From: a bacterium OM1 bin76
Lineage (GTDB): Bacteria > Actinomycetota > Acidimicrobiia > Spongiisociales > ZC4RG35
Length of the DNA stretch: 37,552 bases
Assembly: GCA_002238785.1 (NCBI GenBank)
Contig: MPNA01000027.1
Location: 1-37,552 of the forward strand
Direction: 5' to 3'
Shown: positions 1-7,809 of the stretch, one piece after another
Position numbering within the stretch: the stretch's first letter is position 1
How the letters are laid out: each line of letters opens with the position of its first letter
Position numbers and translations under genes: made by a program
The notes under the pieces: generated by a model
The model's input: the letters and a program-made list of their open reading frames with translations, nothing else
Told to the model about the DNA's origin: nothing
Databases searched by the model: none

Positions 1-1748
1 CTAGGAGGCTGCTGAGTATTGGTGGTGGTGGGTGGGGTGTTGGTGTGCTGATGTGAGGCGTTTGGCTTTTTGTATGGGTTCTGTTTCTGGCGAAGAGAGC
101 CTGTGGGGGACCTTCAGGGTGGGTTTCGGTTGGTCAGGTGGGATTGGTGGCCCAGCCGGTGGGGGTGTGACAGAGGCCGAGGTTGATGAGGCGGCGTAGG
201 TTGATAGCGGCGATCCGGGTGTGGAGTTGTTGTCGGTTCGGTTTTATGCCCCGGTAGCGAAGTTTTCGGTTTCCGTTGGCTACCACCCAGGAGATGATCC
301 GTTCCACTGATGGCCGGTGACGGTTGTAACGGGCCACGGTTTCGGATTGTTTCCACCGTTGGCGTGCTTCGGTCAGCAGCCGATCGTGGGGGTGGATCAG
401 CAGGTAGCGTCCTGTTTTGCTGGTGGTGCACCGACTCCGGAGGGGACATTCGGTACAGACGACACCGAATCTGACCTGTCCCTTGCTGCCGATGGTGGCG
501 GTGTTACCGGCCGGGCAGGTGACCCTGTTTTGGTCGTGGTCGATGGTGAAGTCGTCGCGGGTGAACTGGTCGGGTCCCAGCCGATGGTTGCGACGCTGGG
601 GTATGGGTTTGATAGTGGTGGTGTGACCGGCAGCCTTCAGTTTGGCTCGGACCTCGCCCGACCCGTAGGCCGAATCGGCGATGACCTGGGTATCCGACGG
701 TTCGCCGCCCAGCAGTTTCACACCGGTGGGACCGTCCGCGGTGGTGGCCGAAGTTATCTCACAGGCAGTGACGATACCCGTTTGGGGTTCTGCCGCGATG
801 TGCGCTTTGTAGCCGTCCCGACGTTGCGAAGATGTTTTGCGTCCGTGACGGGCCCCCGGATCGACCACCGAGATCGTCCGATCACGGGCCACCCGGCGGG
901 CGATCCGCCACTTTCCCTCCCGCTGAGGGTCGGGTTCCACATCTGGCCGACCACCACCCCCAACAAACCCACCGCCTCTGACTGCCGCTTGTCCAAGTCG
1001 GAGCCGGCGACTGCATCCAACACTGCCAGACCATCAGTGACCAGACTGTGGATCAACCCCGAACGACTGTTTGGATCCGCCCAATCACACCAAGGCTTGC
1101 CCCCCTGGTCGTAATCATGGGACACCGCCACCCCCCGCGCCCGGGGAATCAAACGGCGACACTTGCGAATCTGAGCACAGATCATGGTCACCGTGTCCGC
1201 GGTGACCACCGCATCATCCAACACCGTAGAGTCCAACACCCGCCTGACCCGACCCGACAACACCCCCGACTGGTCCACCACCGCCCGTACCGCGTCGAAG
1301 ATCCGCTCCGGCGCCTTACTGCGGCGTAGCCTCGCCCTCCACAACGTCAACACCGTAGGATGAAACCCCGCATCACACAATCCCAGACCCGCCGCGGCCT
1401 TCCACCGAATGTCACACCGTAACCGTCCGATCGCCTCACGATCGGACAAACCCACCCAACGCCTGCAACACCATCACCGTGGCCACCACCGACCCCGGAA
1501 CAGACGGGCGACCCCGACCACCATACAAATCCTCGAACATCCCATCAGGGAACACCCGACCACGATGCTCGGCCAAAAACCGGTAAACCGACCCCTCGGG
1601 AACCAGATCACCACACACCGCCATCGTGTCCAACAACTGCCGATCCAAACGTTCACTACCCAACATACCCACAAATTATCCCACAAACCACCCCCCAACA
1701 CCAGCATTCACCAACCCCACCCACCCGAATAAATCAGCAGCCTCCTAG
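1..1748 (-). mobile_element. IS1182-like insertion sequence, nearly complete
   Basis: The two ends carry a perfect 15-base inverted repeat, CTAGGAGGCTGCTGA at 1-15 and its reverse complement at 1734-1748. Beyond it lies a further imperfect GT-rich match of about 35 bases. The interior holds one minus-strand transposase gene split over three frames. The length of about 1.75 kb and the transposase motifs fit the IS1182 family. The left end coincides with the window edge, so the target-site duplication cannot be tested. The right end lies inside the 3' end of a small gene (1745-2062). Confidence 0.85.
134..1672 (-). pseudogene. IS1182-family DDE transposase, two frameshifts
   Basis: Three consecutive reading frames on the minus strand together give one transposase. 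The first, from 1672, has the usual N-terminus (LAEHRGRVF, then MVLQAL) and meets a stop at 1436. The second continues with GLSDREAIGRLRCDIRWK and the first catalytic Asp region LDSTVLDDAV. The third carries RHGRKTSSQRRDGYKAHIA, the second Asp in VIADSAYG, a Cys cluster and the Glu region VERIISWVVANG. The first junction, near 1451-1459, is explained by one extra G in a G-rich run; the second, near 942-948, by one missing base. The enzyme is therefore probably inactive unless these are sequencing errors. Programmed frameshifting is less likely because two separate shifts of opposite sense are needed. Confidence 0.85.
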
Positions 1749-2062
1749 GCTTGATCTGCCGCCATCGGGGTGTTTGAGAGGTATGACCTCCCAAGGATGG
1801 CGTCGTGACTCAAACCAAGCCTCTCGAGCCAACCCTCCGCAGGCCTCCTGTCGGGAAAGTAGTTGGGGTGTGTCGTTCGGACGGATTCCATGGAGTCTGA
1901 ACCGACCAACACGACTTCCACCGAAAGGTCATCCATCAACTGTCTTTCCTTCTCCGCATAGGAAGCAAGGGCAGCGCTCATGTCCTGACCAAACGGAGTG
2001 ACCTCTGCGACCATGGCCTTACGGTCGAACACAATCAGATAGTGCAGAATCGGATCCTTCAT
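1745..2062 (-). CDS. Small conserved-looking protein downstream of RelA/SpoT-domain gene
   Basis: This 105-residue protein of unknown function starts with MKDPILHYLIVFDR, contains SVEVVLVGSDS and then a THPNYF motif. No signal peptide or membrane segment is visible. Its ATG lies three bases after the stop of the RelA/SpoT-domain gene and follows a GGAG element, so the two are almost certainly co-transcribed and translationally coupled. The stop TAG (1745-1747) lies within the inverted repeat of the adjacent insertion sequence, so the natural C-terminus may have been cut and replaced by a few residues. From position and size it could be the antitoxin or modulator of the upstream protein; nothing in the sequence proves this. 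Confidence 0.6.
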   Translation of the reverse strand: MKDPILHYLIVFDRKAMVAEVTPFGQDMSAALASYAEKERQLMDDLSVEVVLVGSDSMESVRTTHPNYFPDRRPAEGWLERLGLSHDAILGRSYLSNTPMAADQA

Positions 2063-2065
2063 AGA

Positions 2066-2800
2066 TCACACTCCAGGAAGTTGACAGGTCTCGAGTAGTC
2101 GGCTTCTCAAATATGATACGAACGATTGGCTGGCAGCCTTGACCCGCTCCGGCATTTCCGGGTGAAGAGCTTCCGAATCCTCTATTAATTCCAATTCCCG
2201 AGAAAGCAACTTCATGTATTCGAGTACTTCAGGCGGCCCATGGCCCGACTTCAAGTCAATGTCCAGCAAGGTGCCCACGGATTCCTGCAAAACAGCCCAT
2301 GCATGCATTAGCTGGGTGCGCAGTTGGATCTCGATCAGCCGAGCATCGTAGGAGACTACTAGATGCACAGCCCTGTAGCCGCTCTGTTTCGGTTCGTCAA
2401 TGTAGTCATAGACCTTGGAGGGCGGACGATTCCGCCTAACCCGAGCGTCCAACCGGCGCAGTTCGGCGATATCAGAACAAACCACCCGGCATCCGGCGAT
2501 GTCCTGCATTTTCGGAAGGGCCATCGTCGGCTGGCGAAGCAGTTTGTCGACAATAGTCGGAATCCGCTTAAGTCGCTGGGTCGGCCGCCCTTGGATGCCC
2601 TCCGTCGCCATCATGGAACGTAGACCGTTGTTGGCTTTCGTCAAAGGAGTGGAATGAGAGGCGCGGAACGCTACCAGAATGTCCAAGGCTGACTTGACCT
2701 GCCCCGAGGAGACCAATCCTTCACCCTGGTGCATTTTGCGCAACAGCCTTCCTGCCTTGGTGACCTGGCTTCTTGACGGTGTCATTCTCACGGTTCCCAC
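2066..2800 (-). CDS. Stand-alone RelA/SpoT synthetase-domain protein
   Basis: This protein of about 244 residues has only the nucleotide pyrophosphokinase domain of the RelA/SpoT family and no hydrolase, TGS or ACT domain. Recognisable elements are RLKRIPTIVDKL (basic substrate loop), MQDIAGCRVV, the G-loop-like YIDEPKQSGYRAVHLVV and IEIQLRTQLMHAWA. Small alarmone synthetases make (p)ppGpp or ppApp; toxic members (toxSAS) instead make toxic nucleotides or pyrophosphorylate the tRNA 3' end. The coupled small downstream gene fits a toxin-antitoxin arrangement, but the catalytic outcome cannot be read from sequence. The start is either GTG at 2800 or ATG at 2785; neither has a strong ribosome-binding site. 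By eye the gene is more A+T rich than the glycolytic genes beside it, which suggests horizontal acquisition. Confidence 0.8.
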   Translation of the reverse strand: MGTVRMTPSRSQVTKAGRLLRKMHQGEGLVSSGQVKSALDILVAFRASHSTPLTKANNGLRSMMATEGIQGRPTQRLKRIPTIVDKLLRQPTMALPKMQDIAGCRVVCSDIAELRRLDARVRRNRPPSKVYDYIDEPKQSGYRAVHLVVSYDARLIEIQLRTQLMHAWAVLQESVGTLLDIDLKSGHGPPEVLEYMKLLSRELELIEDSEALHPEMPERVKAASQSFVSYLRSRLLETCQLPGV

Positions 2801-3007
2801 AAAGATGGACCGGTCAGGTTTCGTAGAAGCGAAAGATTGTCTGTTACGGAGGGCAGTCCTCTCAGGTGTCTGGTTGCCCTTTTCATGTGAACAGATCGAA
2901 GGACACCCGTCAGTTCAAACAGGGACTGCACCTCTCGGAAGCCGTCCGGTCCGAAACGAGACACTCTAACGGATCGTCTCGCTTTACCTATTCCCTAATC
3001 CCCTCCA
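2801..3007. other. Intergenic region between tpiA and the RelA/SpoT-domain gene
   Basis: These 207 bases contain no convincing gene. They hold a candidate terminator for the tpiA operon (2957-2981) and must also contain the promoter of the RelA/SpoT-domain pair if that pair is transcribed separately. I could not identify confident -35 and -10 elements. Confidence 0.4.
2957..2981 (-). terminator. Candidate terminator downstream of tpiA
   Basis: The perfect 6-bp inverted repeat CGAGAC (2957-2962) and GTCTCG (2976-2981) with a 13-base loop lies 26 bases past the tpiA stop. In the minus-strand sense it is followed by a short T-rich stretch (TTTC). The stem is short and the T-run weak, so this is only a plausible end for the long minus-strand run. 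Confidence 0.35.
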
Positions 3008-3778
3008 TCAAAGCCAGTACCGGACCACGGCCGCGAATGTGTCGGGGTCCAGGCTGGCGCCACCCACCAGGGCTCCGTCGATGTGGCGCTTGACCATGAG
3101 GGAAGCCACGTTGCCCGGGTTCACCGATCCACCGTACAGGATCCGCACCTGTTCGCCGGCCCGGGGGCCTGCCATCGCCGAGACGGTGTCCCGGAGCAGA
3201 CTGCACACTTCATTTGCGGTTCCGGCATCGGCGTGTCGACCGGTCCCGATTGCCCAGACCGGTTCGTAAGCCACCGTCACCTGTCCCCGCTGTTCAGCAG
3301 TCAACCGGCGCAGAGCACCTCGAAGTTGGGTGGTCACCACCCGTTCGGTCCCTCCGGCCTCCCGCTCGGAGAGAGTCTCACCTACACATACCACCGGGGT
3401 CATCCCCTCCGCAAGCACGGCGCGCACCCGTTTGTTCACCAATTCGTCCGTCTCCCCGAACATCGCCCTCCGCTCGGAGTGGCCCACTATCACGTAGCCG
3501 ACATCCAACTTGGCCAGCATCCTGGCCGAGACTTCCCCGGTGAAGGCGCCTTCTCTCTCCCAGTGCACATGCTGAGCGCCCAACCCGAAGGGCATGCGGT
3601 CGGCCATGATCAGAGTCTGCAGGGTGCGCAGCGCAGTGAAAGGAGGAGCCAACACCACTTCGGCTCGGTCGAAGTCGGAAGTGTCCAGGCGGTACCACAG
3701 CTTTTGGATGACAACGATCGCCTCCAGATGGGAGAGGTTCATCTTCCAGTTGCCGATTATCAGACTCTTGGCATCCAT
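3008..3778 (-). CDS. tpiA: Triose-phosphate isomerase
   Basis: This cytoplasmic enzyme interconverts dihydroxyacetone phosphate and glyceraldehyde 3-phosphate in glycolysis. The 256 residues match the usual length. The start of the fold, IIGNWKMN, carries the substrate-binding Asn and Lys; the catalytic His is in VGHSERR, the catalytic Glu in AYEPVWAIGTG, and the phosphate-binding loops are LYGGSVNPGN and GALVGGASL. The ATG at 3778 was chosen because it directly precedes the conserved N-terminus and follows an AGGAGA ribosome-binding site that overlaps the pgk stop codon. A longer in-frame reading starting at 4006 would overlap pgk by about 220 bases and adds no conserved sequence. It sits 8 bases after pgk, so the two are co-expressed. 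Confidence 0.97.
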   Translation of the reverse strand: MDAKSLIIGNWKMNLSHLEAIVVIQKLWYRLDTSDFDRAEVVLAPPFTALRTLQTLIMADRMPFGLGAQHVHWEREGAFTGEVSARMLAKLDVGYVIVGHSERRAMFGETDELVNKRVRAVLAEGMTPVVCVGETLSEREAGGTERVVTTQLRGALRRLTAEQRGQVTVAYEPVWAIGTGRHADAGTANEVCSLLRDTVSAMAGPRAGEQVRILYGGSVNPGNVASLMVKRHIDGALVGGASLDPDTFAAVVRYWL

Positions 3779-3786
3779 GTTCTCTC

Positions 3787-4971
3787 CTAAGGTACCCACT
3801 TCTTCAGGATTTCCACCCCCGGTAACGCCTTTCCCTCCAGCAGGCGTAGCCCTGCTCCCCCGCCCGTGGAGAGATGCGACACCTCGTCTTCCAAACCCAG
3901 CAACCGCACGGCCGCCGCAGAGTCTCCTCCGCCAACCACCGAGAAGGCTCCCGATGAGGTCACCGCCCGGGCGATGGTCTCCGTCCCCGAGCGGAAGGCC
4001 TCCCATTCGAAGACGCCCATGGGACCGTTCCAGAAGACGCTTCCCGCGGCCCAGCAGGCGTCAGCGAATCGGGCGGCGGCGGCGGGACCGATGTCCAGCC
4101 CCAACTCATCGTCCCCGATGCTCTCGGCGGCGGTGATCCGATGCTCCGCATCGGCCCGGAATGCCCGGGCCGCCACCACATCTTCGGGCAGCAGCACCTT
4201 GCCACCATGAGGGCCCCGGAGCAACTCTCCGATTGCAGGCATCATGTTCTCCTCCACCAGGCTCCGTCCCACCGAGTATCCCTCCGCCAGCAAAGCCGTG
4301 AATGACATCCCGCCTCCGATCGCCAGCACGTCGCACTTCTCGACCAAGGCGGACAGCACCCCCAGCTTGTCCGAGACCTTTGCTCCGCCCAGGATGACCA
4401 CGAATGGCCTGGGTGGGTTCTCGAGCAGCGTGCCCATGGACACCAGTTCCGAAGTCAACAGCGGGCCGGCCACTGATCGGATCCGGGCCGCCACACCCAC
4501 CGTGGAGGCATGCGCACGGTGTACAGACCCGAAGGCATCCTGGCAGAACAGGTCGGCCAACTCCGCCAGTTGATCCGCCAATCGCGGGTCGTTGGAGGTC
4601 TCACCGGGATGGAACCGGGTGTTCTCCAGGAGAAACACCTCCCCGGGCAGGCCCCGGCTGACAGCCTCCTTGGCCTCGAGTCCCGCCATCACTGGTAGAT
4701 GACGCACGGCGAAGCCCCCCAACTCCTGCATGCGCCTCGCCACCGGAGCCAGGCTGAGACGTGGGTCACTGCCCTCCGGACGGCCCAAGTGACTGCACAC
4801 CACCACCACTGCCCGTCGGGATCGCAGCTTGTGGATGGCGCCCAACGACGAGCGAATCCGGAAGTCGTCCGCCACCTCTCCGCCGGCCAACGGCGTGTTC
4901 AGGTCAGCCCGGACCAGAACCCTGCGACTGGCGACCTCCACGTCATCGAGTGTCAGATAGTCGGGCACCAA
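3787..4971 (-). CDS. pgk: Phosphoglycerate kinase
   Basis: This glycolytic enzyme transfers phosphate from 1,3-bisphosphoglycerate to ADP. The 394 residues are typical. The order of motifs is complete: RVLVRADLNTP (substrate Asp/Asn), CSHLGRPEG, LLENTRFHPGE, GGAKVSDKLGVL, FWNGPMGVFEW and, near the C-terminus, VVGGGDSAAAV followed by HLSTGGGAGL. The first codon is TTG at 4971, immediately followed by a GTG that could be the true start; no ATG lies nearby in frame. Only 98 bases separate it from rapZ upstream, where many actinobacteria carry yvcK, whiA and gap. Confidence 0.96.
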   Translation of the reverse strand: MVPDYLTLDDVEVASRRVLVRADLNTPLAGGEVADDFRIRSSLGAIHKLRSRRAVVVVCSHLGRPEGSDPRLSLAPVARRMQELGGFAVRHLPVMAGLEAKEAVSRGLPGEVFLLENTRFHPGETSNDPRLADQLAELADLFCQDAFGSVHRAHASTVGVAARIRSVAGPLLTSELVSMGTLLENPPRPFVVILGGAKVSDKLGVLSALVEKCDVLAIGGGMSFTALLAEGYSVGRSLVEENMMPAIGELLRGPHGGKVLLPEDVVAARAFRADAEHRITAAESIGDDELGLDIGPAAAARFADACWAAGSVFWNGPMGVFEWEAFRSGTETIARAVTSSGAFSVVGGGDSAAAVRLLGLEDEVSHLSTGGGAGLRLLEGKALPGVEILKKWVP

Positions 4972-5069
4972 TCAACCCCAACCATAAAAGCCTGCATGTT
5001 GTCCCGCCAATTCTCGTCGCCGGTCCACGCCGTTCCAAGCGGGTAAGAGTTGCCACGTCCGCCTGCCGA
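4972..5069. other. Gap between rapZ and pgk
   Basis: This 98-base spacer is the largest gap inside the long minus-strand run and may hold a promoter for pgk-tpiA. No gene, strong hairpin or clear promoter motif is visible. In related bacteria yvcK, whiA and gap often occupy this place; no trace of them is seen. Confidence 0.4.
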
Positions 5070-5963
5070 TCAGCCCGCTCCGACATCGCGGTGAAACACC
5101 GACACCTCCACTCGGTGATCGGAAAGCCGGCGGGACAACTCTTCAGAGACTGCCACCGATCGGTGACGCCCGCCCGTGCAGCCCACTGCGATGGTGAGAT
5201 AGGACTTACCCTCGGCTCGGTATCGGGGCGCCAGGAACCTCAGCAACTCCACCACACGCTCCAGGAACTCCGAAGTGTCGGGATTGTCCAGCACGAATGC
5301 CGACACCTCGGGATCGGTTCCCGTCTTGGGCCGCAATTGCGGCATCCAATGTGGGTTTGGCAGGAAGCGAACATCGAAAACCACATCAGCGTCACGGGGA
5401 AGCCCGTTCTTGAACCCGAAGGAAACCACCAGAATATGCATAGCCCAGGCTTTCCCCTCCGCTCCGAACCGAGCCACCACCCGCTCTCGAAGCTGGTGGA
5501 TGTTCAAATCGGAGGTGTCGATCAGCACATCAGCCGCAGCCCGCAAACCGGAAAGGAGACTGCGTTCGGCAGAAATCGCCGCCGGGAGCGACTCTCCTCC
5601 CTGTGGATGAGGACGCCGGGTCTCCTCGTAACGGCGGATCAGCACGGGATCTTCGGCATCCAAGAAGACCACTGCGGGACTGATACCCAGGTCCCGTAAC
5701 TGGCCGACCGCACTCTGGATGACTTCCCGGGGACCCAGCGGCGAGTCCCAAGACCGGATCACCAGGGCGAGAGGAGCGGTCTCCCCCGACCGGGTGTGCG
5801 GTGAGGCAACCTGAACGATCATCCCCGGGGGGAGGTTGTCAATCACCTGATAAGAAAGATCCTCCAGCACCCTGGCCATCGATCCCCGGCCAGCCCCCGA
5901 CATGCCGGTGATCAGAAGAAGCTGCGGCCGCTGATCCGGCGGGGACGAAAGGGGTCCGCCCAC
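5070..5963 (-). CDS. rapZ: RapZ-family nucleotide-binding protein (YvcJ-like)
   Basis: This is a P-loop protein of 297 residues, close to the family norm. The N-terminal nucleotide-binding loop is GMSGAGRGS (about residues 20-28), in which Arg replaces the usual Lys; as far as I recall this is common in actinobacterial members. It is followed by YQVIDNLPPGM. The C-terminal domain ends with the conserved IAVGCTGGRHRSVAV, which in Escherichia coli RapZ contributes to RNA binding. In E. coli the protein controls glucosamine-6-phosphate synthase through small RNAs; in Gram-positives its role is less clear. The start is GTG at 5963, six bases after the uvrC stop, with an AGGA element in the uvrC tail. 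Confidence 0.93.
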   Translation of the reverse strand: MGGPLSSPPDQRPQLLLITGMSGAGRGSMARVLEDLSYQVIDNLPPGMIVQVASPHTRSGETAPLALVIRSWDSPLGPREVIQSAVGQLRDLGISPAVVFLDAEDPVLIRRYEETRRPHPQGGESLPAAISAERSLLSGLRAAADVLIDTSDLNIHQLRERVVARFGAEGKAWAMHILVVSFGFKNGLPRDADVVFDVRFLPNPHWMPQLRPKTGTDPEVSAFVLDNPDTSEFLERVVELLRFLAPRYRAEGKSYLTIAVGCTGGRHRSVAVSEELSRRLSDHRVEVSVFHRDVGAG

Positions 5964-5969
5964 CGGGTC

Positions 5970-7796
5970 CTACTTTCCGTGCAGCAGCAGGTAGAGGTCG
6001 TCAGCCACCGCGGCGGGCACCACTTCGGCCAACTCTGCTGCATCGGCTTCCCTGAGCCGACGGAGCGACCCGAACTTGCGCAGCAGGGCGCGTTTACGGA
6101 CCGGGCCTATCCCGGGTGCTTCATCAAGCAAAGAATCAATCATCCCCTTGGAGCGGAGTTTACGGTGATACTCCACCGCAAACCGGTGAGCCTCGTCCCG
6201 GACTCGCTGCAAGAGGTACAAAGCCTCGGCCCTACGGGAGATGCGAAGGGGCTCGGCAAGGTCCGGGAAATAGACCTCCTCCATCCGCTTGGCCAGACCG
6301 ATCACCGGTATGTCAAGATCCAGTTCGTCCAGCACCCGGACCGCCCTGCCCAACTGTCCGACTCCTCCGTCGATCACCACCAGCGAAGGTGGATAGCGAA
6401 AGCGACTCTGCTGGTGATCCGGTTGGTCGCGGCTGGCCAGATAAGCGGTGAACCTTCTGCGGATGGCTTCCTCCATGGCGGCAAAGTCATCCTGGCCCCG
6501 GACCCTGCGAATCTTGAAACGCCGATACTCGGCTTTGCGAGGCAAGCCGTCTTCCATCACCACCATGGACGCCACCGTGTGGGTGCCCATCAAGGTGGAG
6601 ACATCGAAGGCCTCGATTCGCAACGGCGGCTGGGGCAGACCCAGCACCTCCTGAAGACTGCGAAGCGAGCGGGCCCGGGCGTTGTGGTCGGACTGGCGCC
6701 GTAGTCGATGACGTCCGAACTTCTCCCGGGCATTGGCGGCCGCGGTCTCCATCAACCGGCGTTTCCCGCCCCGCTGGGGCACCCGCAATTCAACTCGGCC
6801 TCCCCGCTGCTGGGCCAGCCATTCCCCAAAGACCTCGGGGTCAGGGGGTTGCTCGGGGATCAACACCAACGACGGCGGCGCACGGTCTCCGTACAACTCC
6901 CGCAGCATCGAGCCGATCAACTCCTGGTCGCTCAATTCCTCCACCCTGTCCACCACCGACCCGAGTTGACCGACCACTCTCCCCCTGCGCACGAACAGGA
7001 CCCAAATGGCCGTCTCCAACTCATCCCCGTGCCGGGCTATCAGATCGAAGTTCTCCCGCCGATCGGTCACCATCTCCTGTCGGGCCAGGGCTTTCTCAAG
7101 ATCCGTCAGCCGATCGCGGTAACGGGCGGCCGCTTCGTATTCCAAGTCGTCGGACGCCTGCTGCATGCTGTTCGTCAACCCGTCCACAATATGGTCGATA
7201 TCGCCCTGCAGGAAGGATGACAGACCGTCAACGGCTTGGCCGTACTCCTCTTCGGACACCTCTCCGACGCACGGGCCGGAGCATTTCTCTATGTGAAACA
7301 GCAGGCAGGGACGACCTTGGAGGTGCTGGCGGCGAAACAGCGAATCCGAGCAGGTTCGCACCGGGAAGGTGCGCAGTACCAGGTCCAGTGTCTTGCGTAT
7401 CGCGTAGGTATGAGCGTAGGGACCGTAGTAAGCGGTTCCCTTGCGCCGTTTTCCTCTCATCACGTGGGCTCGGGGCCACTTGTCAGAGCGGGTGATGGCC
7501 AGATAGGGGTAGCTCTTGTCGTCCCGCAGTCGGATGTTGAACCGGGGTCGGTGAGCCTTGATGAGAGAGTACTCCAGCATGATGGCCTCCACCTCGGAAC
7601 CGGCCACTATCCACTCCACGTCACGGGCCGAGTCAACCATCACCGAGGTGCGCAGGTGCAGTTCCCGTCCGAAGTAGGAGAGCACCCGCTTGCGAAGCGA
7701 CTTGGCCTTGCCGACATAGATCACCCGACCGTGACCGTCCCGGAACAGGTAGGCGCCGGGCGCGTCGGGTATTTCCCGGGCAGGGGGACGTTCCAT
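5970..7796 (-). CDS. uvrC: UvrABC excinuclease subunit C
   Basis: UvrC makes both incisions around a DNA lesion in nucleotide excision repair. The 608 residues are full length. The N-terminal GIY-YIG nuclease is seen as GAYLFRDGHGRVIYVGKAKSLRKR (split over about residues 14-37). The central UVR motif lies around LEYEAAARYRDRL, the RNase H-like C-terminal nuclease around IEAFDVSTLMGTH and SLVVIDGGVGQLG, and the helix-hairpin-helix at APGIGPVRKRALLRKFGS. Its ATG lies 13 bases after the uvrA stop, so the two repair genes are transcribed together, with rapZ following at six bases. Confidence 0.97.
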   Translation of the reverse strand: MERPPAREIPDAPGAYLFRDGHGRVIYVGKAKSLRKRVLSYFGRELHLRTSVMVDSARDVEWIVAGSEVEAIMLEYSLIKAHRPRFNIRLRDDKSYPYLAITRSDKWPRAHVMRGKRRKGTAYYGPYAHTYAIRKTLDLVLRTFPVRTCSDSLFRRQHLQGRPCLLFHIEKCSGPCVGEVSEEEYGQAVDGLSSFLQGDIDHIVDGLTNSMQQASDDLEYEAAARYRDRLTDLEKALARQEMVTDRRENFDLIARHGDELETAIWVLFVRRGRVVGQLGSVVDRVEELSDQELIGSMLRELYGDRAPPSLVLIPEQPPDPEVFGEWLAQQRGGRVELRVPQRGGKRRLMETAAANAREKFGRHRLRRQSDHNARARSLRSLQEVLGLPQPPLRIEAFDVSTLMGTHTVASMVVMEDGLPRKAEYRRFKIRRVRGQDDFAAMEEAIRRRFTAYLASRDQPDHQQSRFRYPPSLVVIDGGVGQLGRAVRVLDELDLDIPVIGLAKRMEEVYFPDLAEPLRISRRAEALYLLQRVRDEAHRFAVEYHRKLRSKGMIDSLLDEAPGIGPVRKRALLRKFGSLRRLREADAAELAEVVPAAVADDLYLLLHGK

Positions 7797-7809
7797 CCCG
7801 TTACCCGGA

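Noticed and set aside
317-1114. Long open frame on the plus strand across the insertion sequence
   Set aside because: It lies antisense to the transposase, has no recognisable motif and results from the G+C-rich codon pattern of the opposite strand.
3779-4006. N-terminal extension of triose-phosphate isomerase to 332 residues
   Set aside because: It would overlap pgk by about 220 bases; the ATG at 3778 has an AGGAGA site and begins the conserved fold.
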